NCBI GenBank assembly: GCA_946565805.1
Contig: CAMNWO010000015.1
Span: forward strand, 1-57,795
From: an uncultured Clostridium sp.
Lineage (GTDB): Bacteria; Bacillota; Clostridia; TANB77; CAG-508
Reading direction: 5' to 3'
Length of the DNA stretch: 57,795 nt
Position numbers and translations under genes: made by a program. Position 1 is the stretch's first letter. Every line of letters begins with the position of its first letter. This document shows positions 1 through 8,257 of the stretch, one piece after another. Under the pieces are notes generated by a model. That model searched no databases and had not been told where the DNA came from. It saw only the letters and a program-made list of their open reading frames with translations.

Positions 1-53
1 ACTTATATATAATAACACATCTTTTTCTTTTTGTGTAGCCCTTTTTATTGATT

Positions 54-482
54 TTAAATCTTTTTGTTCCAATTCATTGTATATTCTATTTCATTTGTAT
101 TTTCATCTATCTTTTCACATACAATCATAAAACCATTTTTCTTATAAAAATTGATAGCATTTACATTTTTCTTATATACACTTAATATCAAATTATCTCT
201 GTTTTCTTTTACTTTATTTAATAAGGAGGTTCCTATCCCATCACCTTGATAATTAGTATCAACAAAAATCCCTTCGACATAGTTATTATTTACTCCTACA
301 AATCCTACAATTTTTTCTTTAATAACATAAACATATATTTCTGCATTTGGTAGAACTTCTTTTACAAAATTATAATTACTTTCCCAATATTCCTTTGGAA
401 TAAATGTATGAGTTTTTATATTTTCGCTTTCCCATATTCGCATTATATCATTTAAATCATTCTTTTGAAATTCCCTTATCAT
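54..482 (-). CDS. GNAT family N-acetyltransferase
   Basis: A 142-residue protein of the GNAT fold, which transfers an acetyl group from acetyl-CoA to an amine; the substrate cannot be read from sequence. The acetyl-CoA loop motif is visible as YQGDGIGTSLL at about residues 78-88 (Q-x-x-G-x-G type), followed by the usual NAINFYKKNGF motif near the C-terminus. Length is normal for a single-domain GNAT. The ATG at 482 is preceded by AAAGGAG at good spacing. It is the last gene before the window edge and is separated from the thioredoxin gene upstream by a terminator-like hairpin, so it is probably its own unit. Family assignment is firm. Confidence 0.9.
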   Translation of the reverse strand: MIREFQKNDLNDIMRIWESENIKTHTFIPKEYWESNYNFVKEVLPNAEIYVYVIKEKIVGFVGVNNNYVEGIFVDTNYQGDGIGTSLLNKVKENRDNLILSVYKKNVNAINFYKKNGFMIVCEKIDENTNEIEYTMNWNKKI

Positions 483-529
483 CTATTTCTCCTTTCCATT
501 TAGTTTTTCATACTAGGTTATCACTCGTA

Positions 530-574
530 AAAAATCATGTCAAGTTATTGACTAAGTATTCAAAACTTGACATG
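530..574 (-). terminator. Rho-independent terminator of the metal/thioredoxin operon
   Basis: An 11-bp inverted repeat (CATGTCAAGTT at 536-546, AACTTGACATG at 564-574) with a 17-nt loop. Read on the minus strand it is followed by ATTTTTT. It lies just downstream of the thioredoxin stop codon, so it probably ends that operon. The arm is palindromic enough that an operator role cannot be excluded. Confidence 0.6.
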
Positions 575-636
575 TTCTATATGCAAAGGAGCTTTCATTG
601 ACACTTTTATTAAGAGTTCTATATTATAAAGACTTT

Positions 637-1092
637 TTAAAATTCTTTTATTATGCTTTCTTTGTTTGTTATCCCAACAAAAGTTTTTGTTATTTTTCCA
701 TTTTTCATTATTTTCATCGTTGGTATACTCATAATATTATATTTCATTGCTAGTTCTTCATTTTTATCTACATCTATTTTTACAAATTTAACTTCTTTAT
801 ACTCTTTTGATATTTCTTCAATAATTGGACTCATTGTTTTACATGGCATACACCATACTGCATAAAAATCAATAAAGACAATTCCTTTTTCATTCATTAC
901 TTCTTGTTCAAATTGTTTAGCATTTTTAATTTCCATTATTTCAGCTTTTTCTTCCTCTTGAACGTTTTTTAATGGTTCCTCTATTGGTTGATTTTTATTT
1001 TTATTTATCAAATAATTATAAATAACTGTTATACTTACTAATAATACTATAAATAAAGCCAATTCAATTATCAATTTTTTCTTTTTATTCAT
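637..1092 (-). CDS. membrane-anchored thioredoxin-like protein
   Basis: A 151-residue thioredoxin-fold protein with an N-terminal membrane anchor (about residues 7-28, after a lysine-rich start) and the active site W-C-M-P-C-K at about residues 81-86. The conserved cis-proline region (SIPTMKIMKNG) follows. It should face outside the membrane and exchange disulfides with extracytoplasmic thiols. The gene begins 12 bp after ccdA, whose product passes reductant across the membrane to such thioredoxins, so the two form a redox pair. Start ATG at 1092 follows AGGAGG. It is the last gene of the apparent cadC-like to trx operon. The precise client protein is unknown; a link to copper handling is inferred from context. 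Confidence 0.9.
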   Translation of the reverse strand: MNKKKKLIIELALFIVLLVSITVIYNYLINKNKNQPIEEPLKNVQEEEKAEIMEIKNAKQFEQEVMNEKGIVFIDFYAVWCMPCKTMSPIIEEISKEYKEVKFVKIDVDKNEELAMKYNIMSIPTMKIMKNGKITKTFVGITNKESIIKEF

Positions 1093-1104
1093 CTACTTTT
1101 CCTC

Positions 1105-1734
1105 CTAAAAAATTAGTATTATTCCACTAAAAATTAATATTATTCCTGCTATTTTATTTATAACATTATAATACTTTTTAATAAAATCGAATGTATTTTT
1201 TAGCCTTTCTAAAAATATAGAAGTTAAAATGAATGGTATTCCTAGTCCTATCGAATAGATAAATAACATTAATCCACCTTTTAAAATATTTTCTGATGTG
1301 GCACTCATCATTAATGCACTACTTAAAAATACACCTACACATGGCGTCCAACATACAGAAAAAATCATACCAAATATTATTGCTGAAAAAAAGCCTAATT
1401 TATCTTTATTCTTTTTTACACCTTTCGATTTATTTAATATTTTTATATTTAATATTCCCATATAATTCATTCCAAATAAAATGATAATAATTCCAAATAT
1501 GATATTTATATATCTACTATTAGCTGTTATTAACGTCCCTAATGTACTTGCAAATATACCTAATAATACAAAAATAGTTGTAAATCCTAAAACGAACCCT
1601 AAAGAATTTATGGTTGTATTTTTCAAGTCTTTATCTTGTCCTGAAAAGTAGGATACATATATTGGTAACATTGGTAATACACATGGCGATAAAAAAGATG
1701 CAAGTCCTTCTATAAATATAACAAAAAACTCCAT
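1105..1734 (-). CDS. ccdA: CcdA-type transmembrane thiol-disulfide carrier
   Basis: A 209-residue polytopic membrane protein of the CcdA/DsbD-beta family. It has the two signature cysteine motifs, SPCVLPMLPIYVSYFSG near residue 17 and CWTPCVG near residue 129, which form the redox pair that carries electrons from cytoplasmic thioredoxin to the outside. About six hydrophobic helices are visible. The start follows GAGGGG. It lies 54 bp downstream of the copper ATPase and 12 bp upstream of the anchored thioredoxin, all on one strand. Co-location with copper and cadmium pumps suggests repair of metal-damaged thiols or cytochrome maturation; no cytochrome gene is present in the window. Confidence 0.9.
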   Translation of the reverse strand: MEFFVIFIEGLASFLSPCVLPMLPIYVSYFSGQDKDLKNTTINSLGFVLGFTTIFVLLGIFASTLGTLITANSRYINIIFGIIIILFGMNYMGILNIKILNKSKGVKKNKDKLGFFSAIIFGMIFSVCWTPCVGVFLSSALMMSATSENILKGGLMLFIYSIGLGIPFILTSIFLERLKNTFDFIKKYYNVINKIAGIILIFSGIILIF

Positions 1735-1788
1735 TTTTGATGTTCCCCTCTTTCTTTTATTTTGTAATTATATTCTTTCAACAAATCT

Positions 1789-3972
1789 TTACATTCTCTT
1801 TAATCGCAAAGCATTTAAAATAACTGTTATACTGCTAAGCATCATAGCAACACTAGCAATCATAGGATTAATTAAAACTCCCCAATTCATAAACAATCCC
1901 ATTGCAATAGGTATCATTAATGTATTATAGAAAAATGCCCAAAATAGATTTTGTTTTATATTTCTAACTGTTTTTTTACTAATATGAATTAAATTTAAGA
2001 TACTTGCTAAATCATTTTTAGTTAAGATTACATCCGACGAATCCATAGCAATATCGGTTCCGCTCGTTACACTAACACCTATATTGGCTGTTGCTAAAGC
2101 TGGGCTATCATTAATTCCATCTCCACACATCATTACATATTTATTTTGTTGCTTTAATTCTTTTATTACTTGTGTTTTTTCATTTGGTAATACATTAGAA
2201 ATTACTTTAGCAATTCCTATTTCACTTGCAATTTTTTCAGCTGTTTTTTGGTTATCTCCTGTTAGCATAATGGTTTCTATTTTATTTTTGTTTAACTCTT
2301 TTATTACTTCTACTGCATTTTCTCTTACCATATCATTCACACCAATTAAGGCAAGAATTCTCTTTTCATTTGCTACATATACAATACTATTTCCTTTTTG
2401 GGTTAATTCGTCTTCCTCTTGATGATATACATTTTCTACCTGATATTCTTTCAAGATTTTGGCATTTCCCAGTATTAGTTTCTGTCCTTCTACTTTACCG
2501 ATGATCCCTAATCCTGTTACATTTCCAAATTCTTTTACCTCCAATTTTTCTAAATTATTTTCTTCTAAATAATTGGCAAATGCTTTTCCAATTGGGTGGG
2601 TTGATTTACTTTCAATACTAGCTACTAATTGTAAGAGTTTCTTTTCTTCTACATCACTGTAATTTTTTATTTGTGCAATTTTTAATTTTCCATAGGTTAG
2701 TGTTCCTGTTTTATCAAATACAACTGTATTTATTTTTTTTGCATTTTCCAGTGTTTCACTCTTTTTTACTAAAATCCCATTACTAGCACACAATCCCTCT
2801 GCTACTACTATGGCAAGTGGCGTTGCTAGTCCCAAACTACAAGGGCAAGCCACTACTAATACGGTAACAAATCTTATTAAACTATCGGAAAATGCATATC
2901 CCATTATTAAATAGCCAATAAATGTTAGAATAGAAATGACCATAACAACAGGCACAAAATAGCCAGAAACTGTGTCTGCTATTTTAGCAATTGGTGCTTT
3001 GGTGTTACTTGCCTCTACTACTAACCTTACAATTTCTGAAATAGTAGATTCTTTTCCAATTTTTTCTGCTTTGTATTCTACATAGCCATCATAGTTGATA
3101 CTTCCTGCTATTATTTTATCCCCTTTTGTTTTTCCTAATGGCTTACTTTCTCCTGTTATAAATGACTCGTCAAAATGTGCCATTCCTTCTAAAATTTCTC
3201 CATCTACTGCAATTTTTTCACCTGGTTTACTGACTACGATATCTCCTTTACGAATTTCATCTAATGTAACTCGTTTTTCTTTTCCATCCACTTTGATAGT
3301 TGCTTGATTTGGCGTCAATTTTACTAATTTTTGAATCGCTTCTTTTGTCTTGTCTTTGCTAATTCCATCTAAGTATCTACCTAATTTTATAAAATAGATA
3401 ACCATTGCTGAAGATTCAAAATATAAATGATGAATATCACCTATTATCATGCTATAGATACTATATAAAAAACTACTAATGACTCCGATTCCTACCAAAG
3501 TATCCATGTTAGGAGTTTTATGGATTAAATTTTTGTATCCATTTTTTAAGATATCGAAACCATAAATCATAAAAATACTAGCAAATATAAACAAGCACAT
3601 TGTATAATGATTTGGATTGGCTTTTACATCAAAAAATTCGAACATTGGTAAATTTATCATATGTCCCATAGAAATATACATTAATAAAATCATAAGAACC
3701 GTAAAAATGATAAATTTTCTTTTTTCTTTTTTGTTTTTATTTTCAATATTTATTTCTTTAAATTCTCCTAAACTCTTAAATCCTGCTTGTTTTATCAGTT
3801 CGTCTAATTTGCTTTTTTCTAGTATTTTTTCATCATATAAAATAGTAGCATTTGCCATAACTAAATTGACATTTGCTTCAATAATTCCATTTTGCTTATT
3901 TAAATACTTTTCTAATCCATTAGAGCAAGCCGAACAAGTCATTCCATCAATTGTTAAAATTATCTTTTTCAT
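1789..3972 (-). CDS. copA: copper-translocating P1B-type ATPase
   Basis: A 727-residue copper-exporting ATPase. One N-terminal heavy-metal domain carries GMTCSAC (C13, C16). The membrane metal site is ACPCS (CPC at 376-378), the actuator loop is TGES (about 273), the phosphorylated aspartate is D420 in DKTGTLT, the nucleotide domain has STHPIG, and GDGIND is near 622. The CPC-SLGLATPLA motif is the copper (1B-1) type. A single HMA domain and this length are normal for Clostridia. Its start lies 9 bp after the small HMA chaperone gene, with AGGAGG 14 nt upstream of the ATG and a closer AAGG. It is probably transcribed with the cadmium/zinc pump under the CadC-like regulator. Confidence 0.95.
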   Translation of the reverse strand: MKKIILTIDGMTCSACSNGLEKYLNKQNGIIEANVNLVMANATILYDEKILEKSKLDELIKQAGFKSLGEFKEINIENKNKKEKRKFIIFTVLMILLMYISMGHMINLPMFEFFDVKANPNHYTMCLFIFASIFMIYGFDILKNGYKNLIHKTPNMDTLVGIGVISSFLYSIYSMIIGDIHHLYFESSAMVIYFIKLGRYLDGISKDKTKEAIQKLVKLTPNQATIKVDGKEKRVTLDEIRKGDIVVSKPGEKIAVDGEILEGMAHFDESFITGESKPLGKTKGDKIIAGSINYDGYVEYKAEKIGKESTISEIVRLVVEASNTKAPIAKIADTVSGYFVPVVMVISILTFIGYLIMGYAFSDSLIRFVTVLVVACPCSLGLATPLAIVVAEGLCASNGILVKKSETLENAKKINTVVFDKTGTLTYGKLKIAQIKNYSDVEEKKLLQLVASIESKSTHPIGKAFANYLEENNLEKLEVKEFGNVTGLGIIGKVEGQKLILGNAKILKEYQVENVYHQEEDELTQKGNSIVYVANEKRILALIGVNDMVRENAVEVIKELNKNKIETIMLTGDNQKTAEKIASEIGIAKVISNVLPNEKTQVIKELKQQNKYVMMCGDGINDSPALATANIGVSVTSGTDIAMDSSDVILTKNDLASILNLIHISKKTVRNIKQNLFWAFFYNTLMIPIAMGLFMNWGVLINPMIASVAMMLSSITVILNALRLKRM

Positions 3973-3981
3973 CCTTAATAA

Positions 3982-4194
3982 TTAGTCCTCCTTTACTACT
4001 TCAAAGCCAATATCTTCGATTTTTTCTTCCAGAATTGATCTTGAAATTTCTTCTTTTGCTAGGATAGTAACTTCTCCTATTTTATGACTTGCTTCTACTT
4101 TTTCAACTCCCTTAATTGTACTCAAAGCATTTTTTACTCTATTTTCACATCCTCCACAAACCATTCCTTCTACTTTTATTGTTATTTTTTCCAT
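3982..4194 (-). CDS. heavy-metal-associated (HMA) chaperone, CopZ-like
   Basis: A 70-residue single HMA domain with metal-binding GMVCGGC near the N-terminus and the classic beta-alpha-beta-beta-alpha-beta pattern. CopZ-like chaperones carry Cu(I) to copper ATPases, and the gene sits directly upstream of copA. I chose the ATG at 4194 rather than 4203 because AAAGGA lies 8 nt before it. The stop is 9 bp from the copA start, so the two are probably translated in tandem. The unusual C-G-G-C core (CopZ normally has C-x-x-C with Ser or His between) leaves room for a different metal such as zinc. Confidence 0.88.
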   Translation of the reverse strand: MEKITIKVEGMVCGGCENRVKNALSTIKGVEKVEASHKIGEVTILAKEEISRSILEEKIEDIGFEVVKED

Positions 4195-4210
4195 AAAAAT
4201 CATCCTTTCT

Positions 4211-6049
4211 TTATTTTACTCGTAATACTCTTAAAGCATTGATAATGGCAATTACTGAAACACCTACATCAGCAAATACTGCTTCCCACATAGTAGATAA
4301 TCCAAAAGCACTTAATATTAAAACCAATACTTTAACCAAAATAGCAAACACTATATTTTCTTTTACTATTCTCATTGTCTTTTTTGATAACGCAATGGCA
4401 TTTATAATTTTTAATGGTTCATCTGTCATAAGTACGATATCAGATGCTTCAATGGCACTGTCTGCTCCTAATCCCCCCATTGCAATCCCTATGTCTGAAA
4501 TGGCTAAAACTGGCGCATCATTAATTCCATCTCCTACAAAGGCTAGTTTTCCCTTATCACTTTTTTCTTTTTGTAAAGTCTCTACTTTTTCTACTTTTCC
4601 ATCTGGTAATAATTCCGTATAAACCTTATCTATTTCTAATTCTTTTGCTACTTTTTCTCCCACATTTTTCTTGTCTCCTGTTAGCATGATAGTTTGTTTG
4701 ATATGATTTTTCTTTAATTCTTGTATCATCTTTTTAGCATCTTCTTTTATTTTATCTGCAATCACGATATAACCTACATATTGGCTATTAATAGCAACAT
4801 ATAAAATGGTTCCTATTTCCTCACATCTGTCAAAGTTAATTTGTTTTTCTTTCATTAGCTTTTCATTTCCAACTAAAATTTCTTGTTCTCCAATAGTAGC
4901 ATAAATTCCTAGTCCAGATAATTCTTCTGTTTTTACGATTTTACTTTCATCAATTTCTTTCCCATACGCTTTTTTTACAGATAACGCAATTGGATGGTTG
5001 GAATAGTTTTCTGCATATGCTGTCATTTTTAGTAGTTCTTCTTCTTTTATGTCTATTGCCTTCACTTTTTGTACTTCAAAAACACCTTTTGTTAATGTTC
5101 CTGTTTTATCAAATACCATAATTTCTGTTTTGGATAATTGCTCTAAATAATTACTTCCCTTTATCAATATTCCCATTTTAGAGGCTCCTCCAATTCCTCC
5201 AAAGAAACTCAATGGTATAGAAATAACTAAAGCACAAGGACAAGATACAACAAGAAAAGATAAAGCTCTATATAGCCAGTCTGAAAAAGTTGCATCTGCT
5301 ATGATAAGCGGTGGAACAATGGCAAGTATTACCGCTATAAGAACTACAATTGGTGTATAATATCTTGCAAATTTTGTGATAAAATTTTCTGATTTTGATT
5401 TTTTACTACTTGCATTTTCCACTAAATCTAATATTTTACTTACTGTTGATTCTCCATATTCTTTTGTTACTTTTATTTTTATTACACTATTTAAGTTAAT
5501 GCAACCACTTAGCACTTCTTTTCCTTCAGTTACTTCTCGTGGTATGCTTTCCCCTGTTAATGCTTTGGTATCAAGACTTGATTTTCCTTCTATTACATAG
5601 CCATCTAATGGAACTTTTTCTCCTGGCTTTACTACTATAACTTCTCCTATTTCCACTTCATCTGGATCTACTTTTTGCGCTTTTCCTTCTCTTTCTACAT
5701 TGGCATAATCAGGTCTAATATCCATCAAACTTGAAATTGACTTTCTAGATTTATCTACTGCATAACTTTGGAATAATTCTCCTACTTGATAAAATAACAT
5801 AACAGCAACTGCTTCTGGTAACTCTCCAATTCCAAATGCCCCTATTGTAGCTACTGTCATAAGAAAATTCTCATCAAAAACTTTTCCTCTTATTATATTT
5901 CTTATAGCTTTTTTTACAATATCCAATCCGACAATCATATAAGATAAAATATAAATTGTATTGTTAATCCATTCATTATTAAAATTTATGATAAGTGCCA
6001 TCAAAAATAATATGAATGCTGTTATAATCTTAATTCTTCTTTTTTTCAT
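4211..6049 (-). CDS. cadA: cadmium/zinc-transporting P1B-type ATPase lacking its own HMA domain
   Basis: A 612-residue P1B-2 type ATPase for Zn/Cd/Pb export. Visible motifs are TGES (about 165), SCPCALVISIPLS (CPC at 270-272), D314 in DKTGTLTKG, NHPIA, and GDGINDAPVLA. The C-terminal SxMWEAVFADVGVSV region is typical of zinc pumps. The N-terminal metal-binding domain normally fused to CadA is absent; a free-standing HMA protein is encoded just upstream, with a palindromic repeat between them. I place the start at the ATG at 6049, which follows AAGGAGG, instead of a longer reading through the repeat. Part of the CadC-like operon. Confidence 0.94.
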   Translation of the reverse strand: MKKRRIKIITAFILFLMALIINFNNEWINNTIYILSYMIVGLDIVKKAIRNIIRGKVFDENFLMTVATIGAFGIGELPEAVAVMLFYQVGELFQSYAVDKSRKSISSLMDIRPDYANVEREGKAQKVDPDEVEIGEVIVVKPGEKVPLDGYVIEGKSSLDTKALTGESIPREVTEGKEVLSGCINLNSVIKIKVTKEYGESTVSKILDLVENASSKKSKSENFITKFARYYTPIVVLIAVILAIVPPLIIADATFSDWLYRALSFLVVSCPCALVISIPLSFFGGIGGASKMGILIKGSNYLEQLSKTEIMVFDKTGTLTKGVFEVQKVKAIDIKEEELLKMTAYAENYSNHPIALSVKKAYGKEIDESKIVKTEELSGLGIYATIGEQEILVGNEKLMKEKQINFDRCEEIGTILYVAINSQYVGYIVIADKIKEDAKKMIQELKKNHIKQTIMLTGDKKNVGEKVAKELEIDKVYTELLPDGKVEKVETLQKEKSDKGKLAFVGDGINDAPVLAISDIGIAMGGLGADSAIEASDIVLMTDEPLKIINAIALSKKTMRIVKENIVFAILVKVLVLILSAFGLSTMWEAVFADVGVSVIAIINALRVLRVK

Positions 6050-6066
6050 AAAAATATCCTCCTTTT

Positions 6067-6173
6067 TGAGACAAGGGGGACACTCCTTTAGTGTCTCATT
6101 TAACTTTCTATTCTTGTAATTAAATCTTATTAATTTTAAATGAGACACTAAAGGAGTGTCCCTCTTTGTCTCA
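6067..6173. repeat. palindromic intergenic element, GAGACA family (copy 1)
   Basis: Two near-identical inverted arms of about 36 bp (6067-6102 and 6137-6173) that begin TGAGACAA and contain an inner palindrome GACACTCCTTTAGTGTC. The intervening 34 bp are A+T rich. It separates the split HMA gene from the cadA ATPase gene inside an operon. Arms of related sequence (GAGACA with GGGGGACAGG) recur at 43313-43470 and 49586-49670. It looks like a REP/MITE-type dispersed element; no transposase for it is in the window. Confidence 0.85.
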
Positions 6174-6183
6174 AACCAATGTC

Positions 6184-6405
6184 TTATATTTCTTCTATAC
6201 TTACATCTGGTTCTTCTTTCTTTATGACTTTTTTTACTTTTTGCATGATTTCTTCTTTTTTAGTTTCGTCATATTCAATTTCCATTCTTTCTGCCATAAA
6301 ACTGATACTAGCACTTTCTATTTCTTTTAGTTTTTGTATGGTTCTTTCTAATTCTGTCGCACAATTGGCACAGTCTAATCCTTTTATTTTAAATTTGCTT
6401 TTCAT
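6184..6405 (-). CDS. free-standing HMA domain protein (split CadA N-terminus)
   Basis: A 73-residue HMA protein. The metal motif is GLDCANCATELE, the DCxxC form found in the N-terminal domain of CadA/ZntA pumps, and the C-terminus is acidic (EEPDVSIEEI). The cadA gene downstream lacks this domain, so the protein probably supplies it in trans. The ATG at 6405 follows AAGGAGGAAAAG; an upstream in-frame start is not supported. It begins 13 bp after the CadC-like regulator. Zn/Cd specificity is inferred from the DCANC motif and neighbours. Confidence 0.87.
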   Translation of the reverse strand: MKSKFKIKGLDCANCATELERTIQKLKEIESASISFMAERMEIEYDETKKEEIMQKVKKVIKKEEPDVSIEEI

Positions 6406-6418
6406 ATTCTTTTCCTCC

Positions 6419-6781
6419 TTATTTTTTATGTTCAATATGTTGAATACCTATTTCAAATACTTCCTTTACATGATTATCATCTAACATATAGAATACTTCT
6501 TTTCCTGATTTTCTACATTTAACGATTCCACTTCTTCTTAAGGTTCCCAATTGATGTGAAATAGATGACTTGCTCATACCTAAAACATTAGCAATATCAC
6601 ACACACACATTTCGTTCTGGTCTAATGCAAATAAGATTTTTACCCTAGTGGTATCTCCAAGAATTTTAAAAAATTCAGCTAATTTGTTGAAAGTATCTTC
6701 TTCTGGCATATTTTTGGTTGTATTGTCCACCATCTCTTGATGAATTACATTACAGTCACATATAAATTCGTTTCTAGACAT
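6419..6781 (-). CDS. ArsR/SmtB-family metal-sensing repressor, CadC-like
   Basis: A 120-residue winged-helix repressor. N-terminal cysteines (CDC near residues 8-10) and the MCVCDIANVLGMSKSSISHQL segment combine the CadC-type metal site (Cys pair in the alpha-3/N site) with the DNA-recognition helix. Proteins of this type leave DNA when they bind Cd, Pb or Zn. The start follows AAGGAGG. It is the first gene of the operon with both metal ATPases, and the promoter upstream has inverted repeats of the ArsR-family type, so autoregulation is likely. Confidence 0.93.
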   Translation of the reverse strand: MSRNEFICDCNVIHQEMVDNTTKNMPEEDTFNKLAEFFKILGDTTRVKILFALDQNEMCVCDIANVLGMSKSSISHQLGTLRRSGIVKCRKSGKEVFYMLDDNHVKEVFEIGIQHIEHKK

Positions 6782-6812
6782 TTTAGTTCCTCCTTGCTCT
6801 TACCATATAACA

Positions 6813-6870
6813 GTTGAGTGTTTGTTCAACCTTCTTTTTTATTATATGTGAATATCGACTCAACTGTCAA
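6813..6870 (-). promoter_or_regulatory. CadC-like operon promoter with two candidate operators
   Basis: Minus-strand sigma-A promoter: -35 TTGACA (6865-6870), 18-bp spacer, -10 TATAAT (6841-6846). One imperfect inverted repeat, TTGA-N8-TTCA, lies inside the spacer. A second, better one, GTTGA-N8-TCAAC (6813-6830), lies just downstream of the -10. These resemble ArsR-family operators with TTGAA/TTCAA half-sites and precede the cadC-like gene by about 30 bp. Confidence 0.78.
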
Positions 6871-6951
6871 TAGTTTTTATAAAAATTTCAAAAATAAAAT
6901 TACGGTTCAAAATCATCTAATTTTAAATCGTAATTTCATGAAAACTTATAT

Positions 6952-7729
6952 TTATCCTAAAGCTGTATCCAATACCATCATAATAACAAAACCTAAAGCT
7001 ACGCCTATTGTTCCAATATTAGAATGTTCTCCACCATGCGATTCTGGTATTAGTTCTTCTACTACCACATAAATCATAGCTCCAGCTGAAAAAGATAATA
7101 AATAAGGAAGTATTTGTATTATGGTATTCGTAAGTAATATTGTAACTATCGCTCCTATTGGTTCTACTACTCCTGACAAAGTTCCATATAAAAATGCTTT
7201 AGTCTTTGATATTCCTTCACTTTTTAAAGGCATTGCAACTATTGCCCCTTCTGGAAAGTTTTGTATAGCAAGTCCGGATTGCTAATACAAATGCACCTAC
7301 CATTGTTATTCCTGTATTTTCAATCATAGCTCCTGCAAAAATCACACCTGCTGCCATTCCTTCTGGTATATTGTGAAGTGTTACTGCTAGTAACATCATA
7401 GTAGTCTTTTTCAAGTTAGATTTTACACCTTCTGGCTTATTACTTTTTAAATGCAAATGAGGAATTAAATAGTCTAAGGCAAGTAAAAATAAAATTCCCA
7501 ATAAAAATCCAATACTAGCAGGAATCCAACCTACTTCTCCTTGCTCTTCTGCCATATCAATTGCTGGTATGATTAACGACCATATAGATGCTGATAACAT
7601 TACACCAGAAGCAAATCCTAATAGTAATTTTTCAAATTTCTTATTTATTTTGTCCTTCATAAAAAACACCATGGCTGAGCCTAAAGTTGTTCCTAAAAAA
7701 GGTATTAATAAGCCTATTACTAATTGCAT
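6952..7729 (-). CDS. ZIP-family metal transporter interrupted by a CGGA +1 site
   Basis: A ZIP (ZupT/GufA-like) zinc/metal uptake permease of 258 residues when the frame is restored. The first frame (7729 down) carries helix 4 with LHNIPEGMAAG. The second carries QNFPEG in helix 5 and continues to the normal C-terminus. The join is at 7273-7276: the frame reads GTA TTA GCA ATC CGG ACT and goes out of phase, while skipping one C gives A-I-G-L-A-I-Q-N-F-P-E-G as in the family. Start ATG at 7729 follows AAAGGAG. It is not obviously decayed apart from this base; see the recoding sites. Metal import next to the metal-efflux operon is sensible context. Confidence 0.85.
7273..7276 (-). other. putative +1 recoding site 1 (ZIP transporter)
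   Basis: Zero-frame codons ATC-CGG-ACT; the +1 frame reads GGA-CTT. The GGA encodes the glycine before the conserved helix-5 NFPEG motif. No alternative start downstream could supply the N-terminal half, so a single product needs the shift. Confidence 0.6.
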
Positions 7730-7796
7730 GTGTTCTCATCTCCTTTTGCTTTTATTATTCTCTTAAATGCTATATTTTATTAATCTAACTTACTAT

Positions 7797-8228
7797 TTAG
7801 AAATTCATTATTCCATAAGTTATAAACGGACTAACATAAATTGCTATATATATTAAAGTTATCCAAGGTTGGTAATCCACATAGAATCCCCTAAAAGTTA
7901 AAGACCAAGGATGTTTTATTAATACCCAACCAATTAAATCAAATAAGATAGTTATGGTTCCCCACACAAATGATGTTTCTATAACATTTGATAAAGTCAC
8001 TGTTTCTAGTCCTCTAAAATAAGCATAAGCAAATATAGGAAATATAACAATATTATACAATGGGTGCCAAGGTTTTGTTTTTTCATACCCTTCTCCCATA
8101 CCTGGACTATCTTTCATCGATTTCATATGCAATACTACAATATTAAAAATAGTATGTAATATGCCTATACTTGTAACGATAAAATAAGCTATCCAATACC
8201 ATAACATTGAAAATACAAAATCTTTCAT
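7797..8228 (-). CDS. uncharacterised four-helix membrane protein
   Basis: A 143-residue membrane protein I do not recognise. Four hydrophobic segments are visible (about residues 10-32, 58-70, 83-103 and 122-140), with a conserved-looking HPLYNIVIFPIFAYAYFRG stretch and a KHPWSLTFRGFYVDYQPW stretch rich in aromatic residues. The start follows GAGGAG. It lies 29 bp downstream of the CPA2 antiporter gene and upstream of the ZIP gene on the same strand, so it is probably co-transcribed with them. No function is proposed. Confidence 0.75.
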   Translation of the reverse strand: MKDFVFSMLWYWIAYFIVTSIGILHTIFNIVVLHMKSMKDSPGMGEGYEKTKPWHPLYNIVIFPIFAYAYFRGLETVTLSNVIETSFVWGTITILFDLIGWVLIKHPWSLTFRGFYVDYQPWITLIYIAIYVSPFITYGIMNF

Positions 8229-8257
8229 CTTAACTCCTCTCTTTTAAAATTATATTT

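Noticed and set aside
6049..6148. N-terminal 33-residue extension of cadA
   Set aside because: It would be coded by the palindromic element; AAGGAGG lies just before the internal ATG at 6049.
6067..6173. CRISPR array or ordinary terminator
   Set aside because: There are no direct repeats with spacers, the arms are too long and G-rich for a simple terminator, and the same words recur elsewhere.
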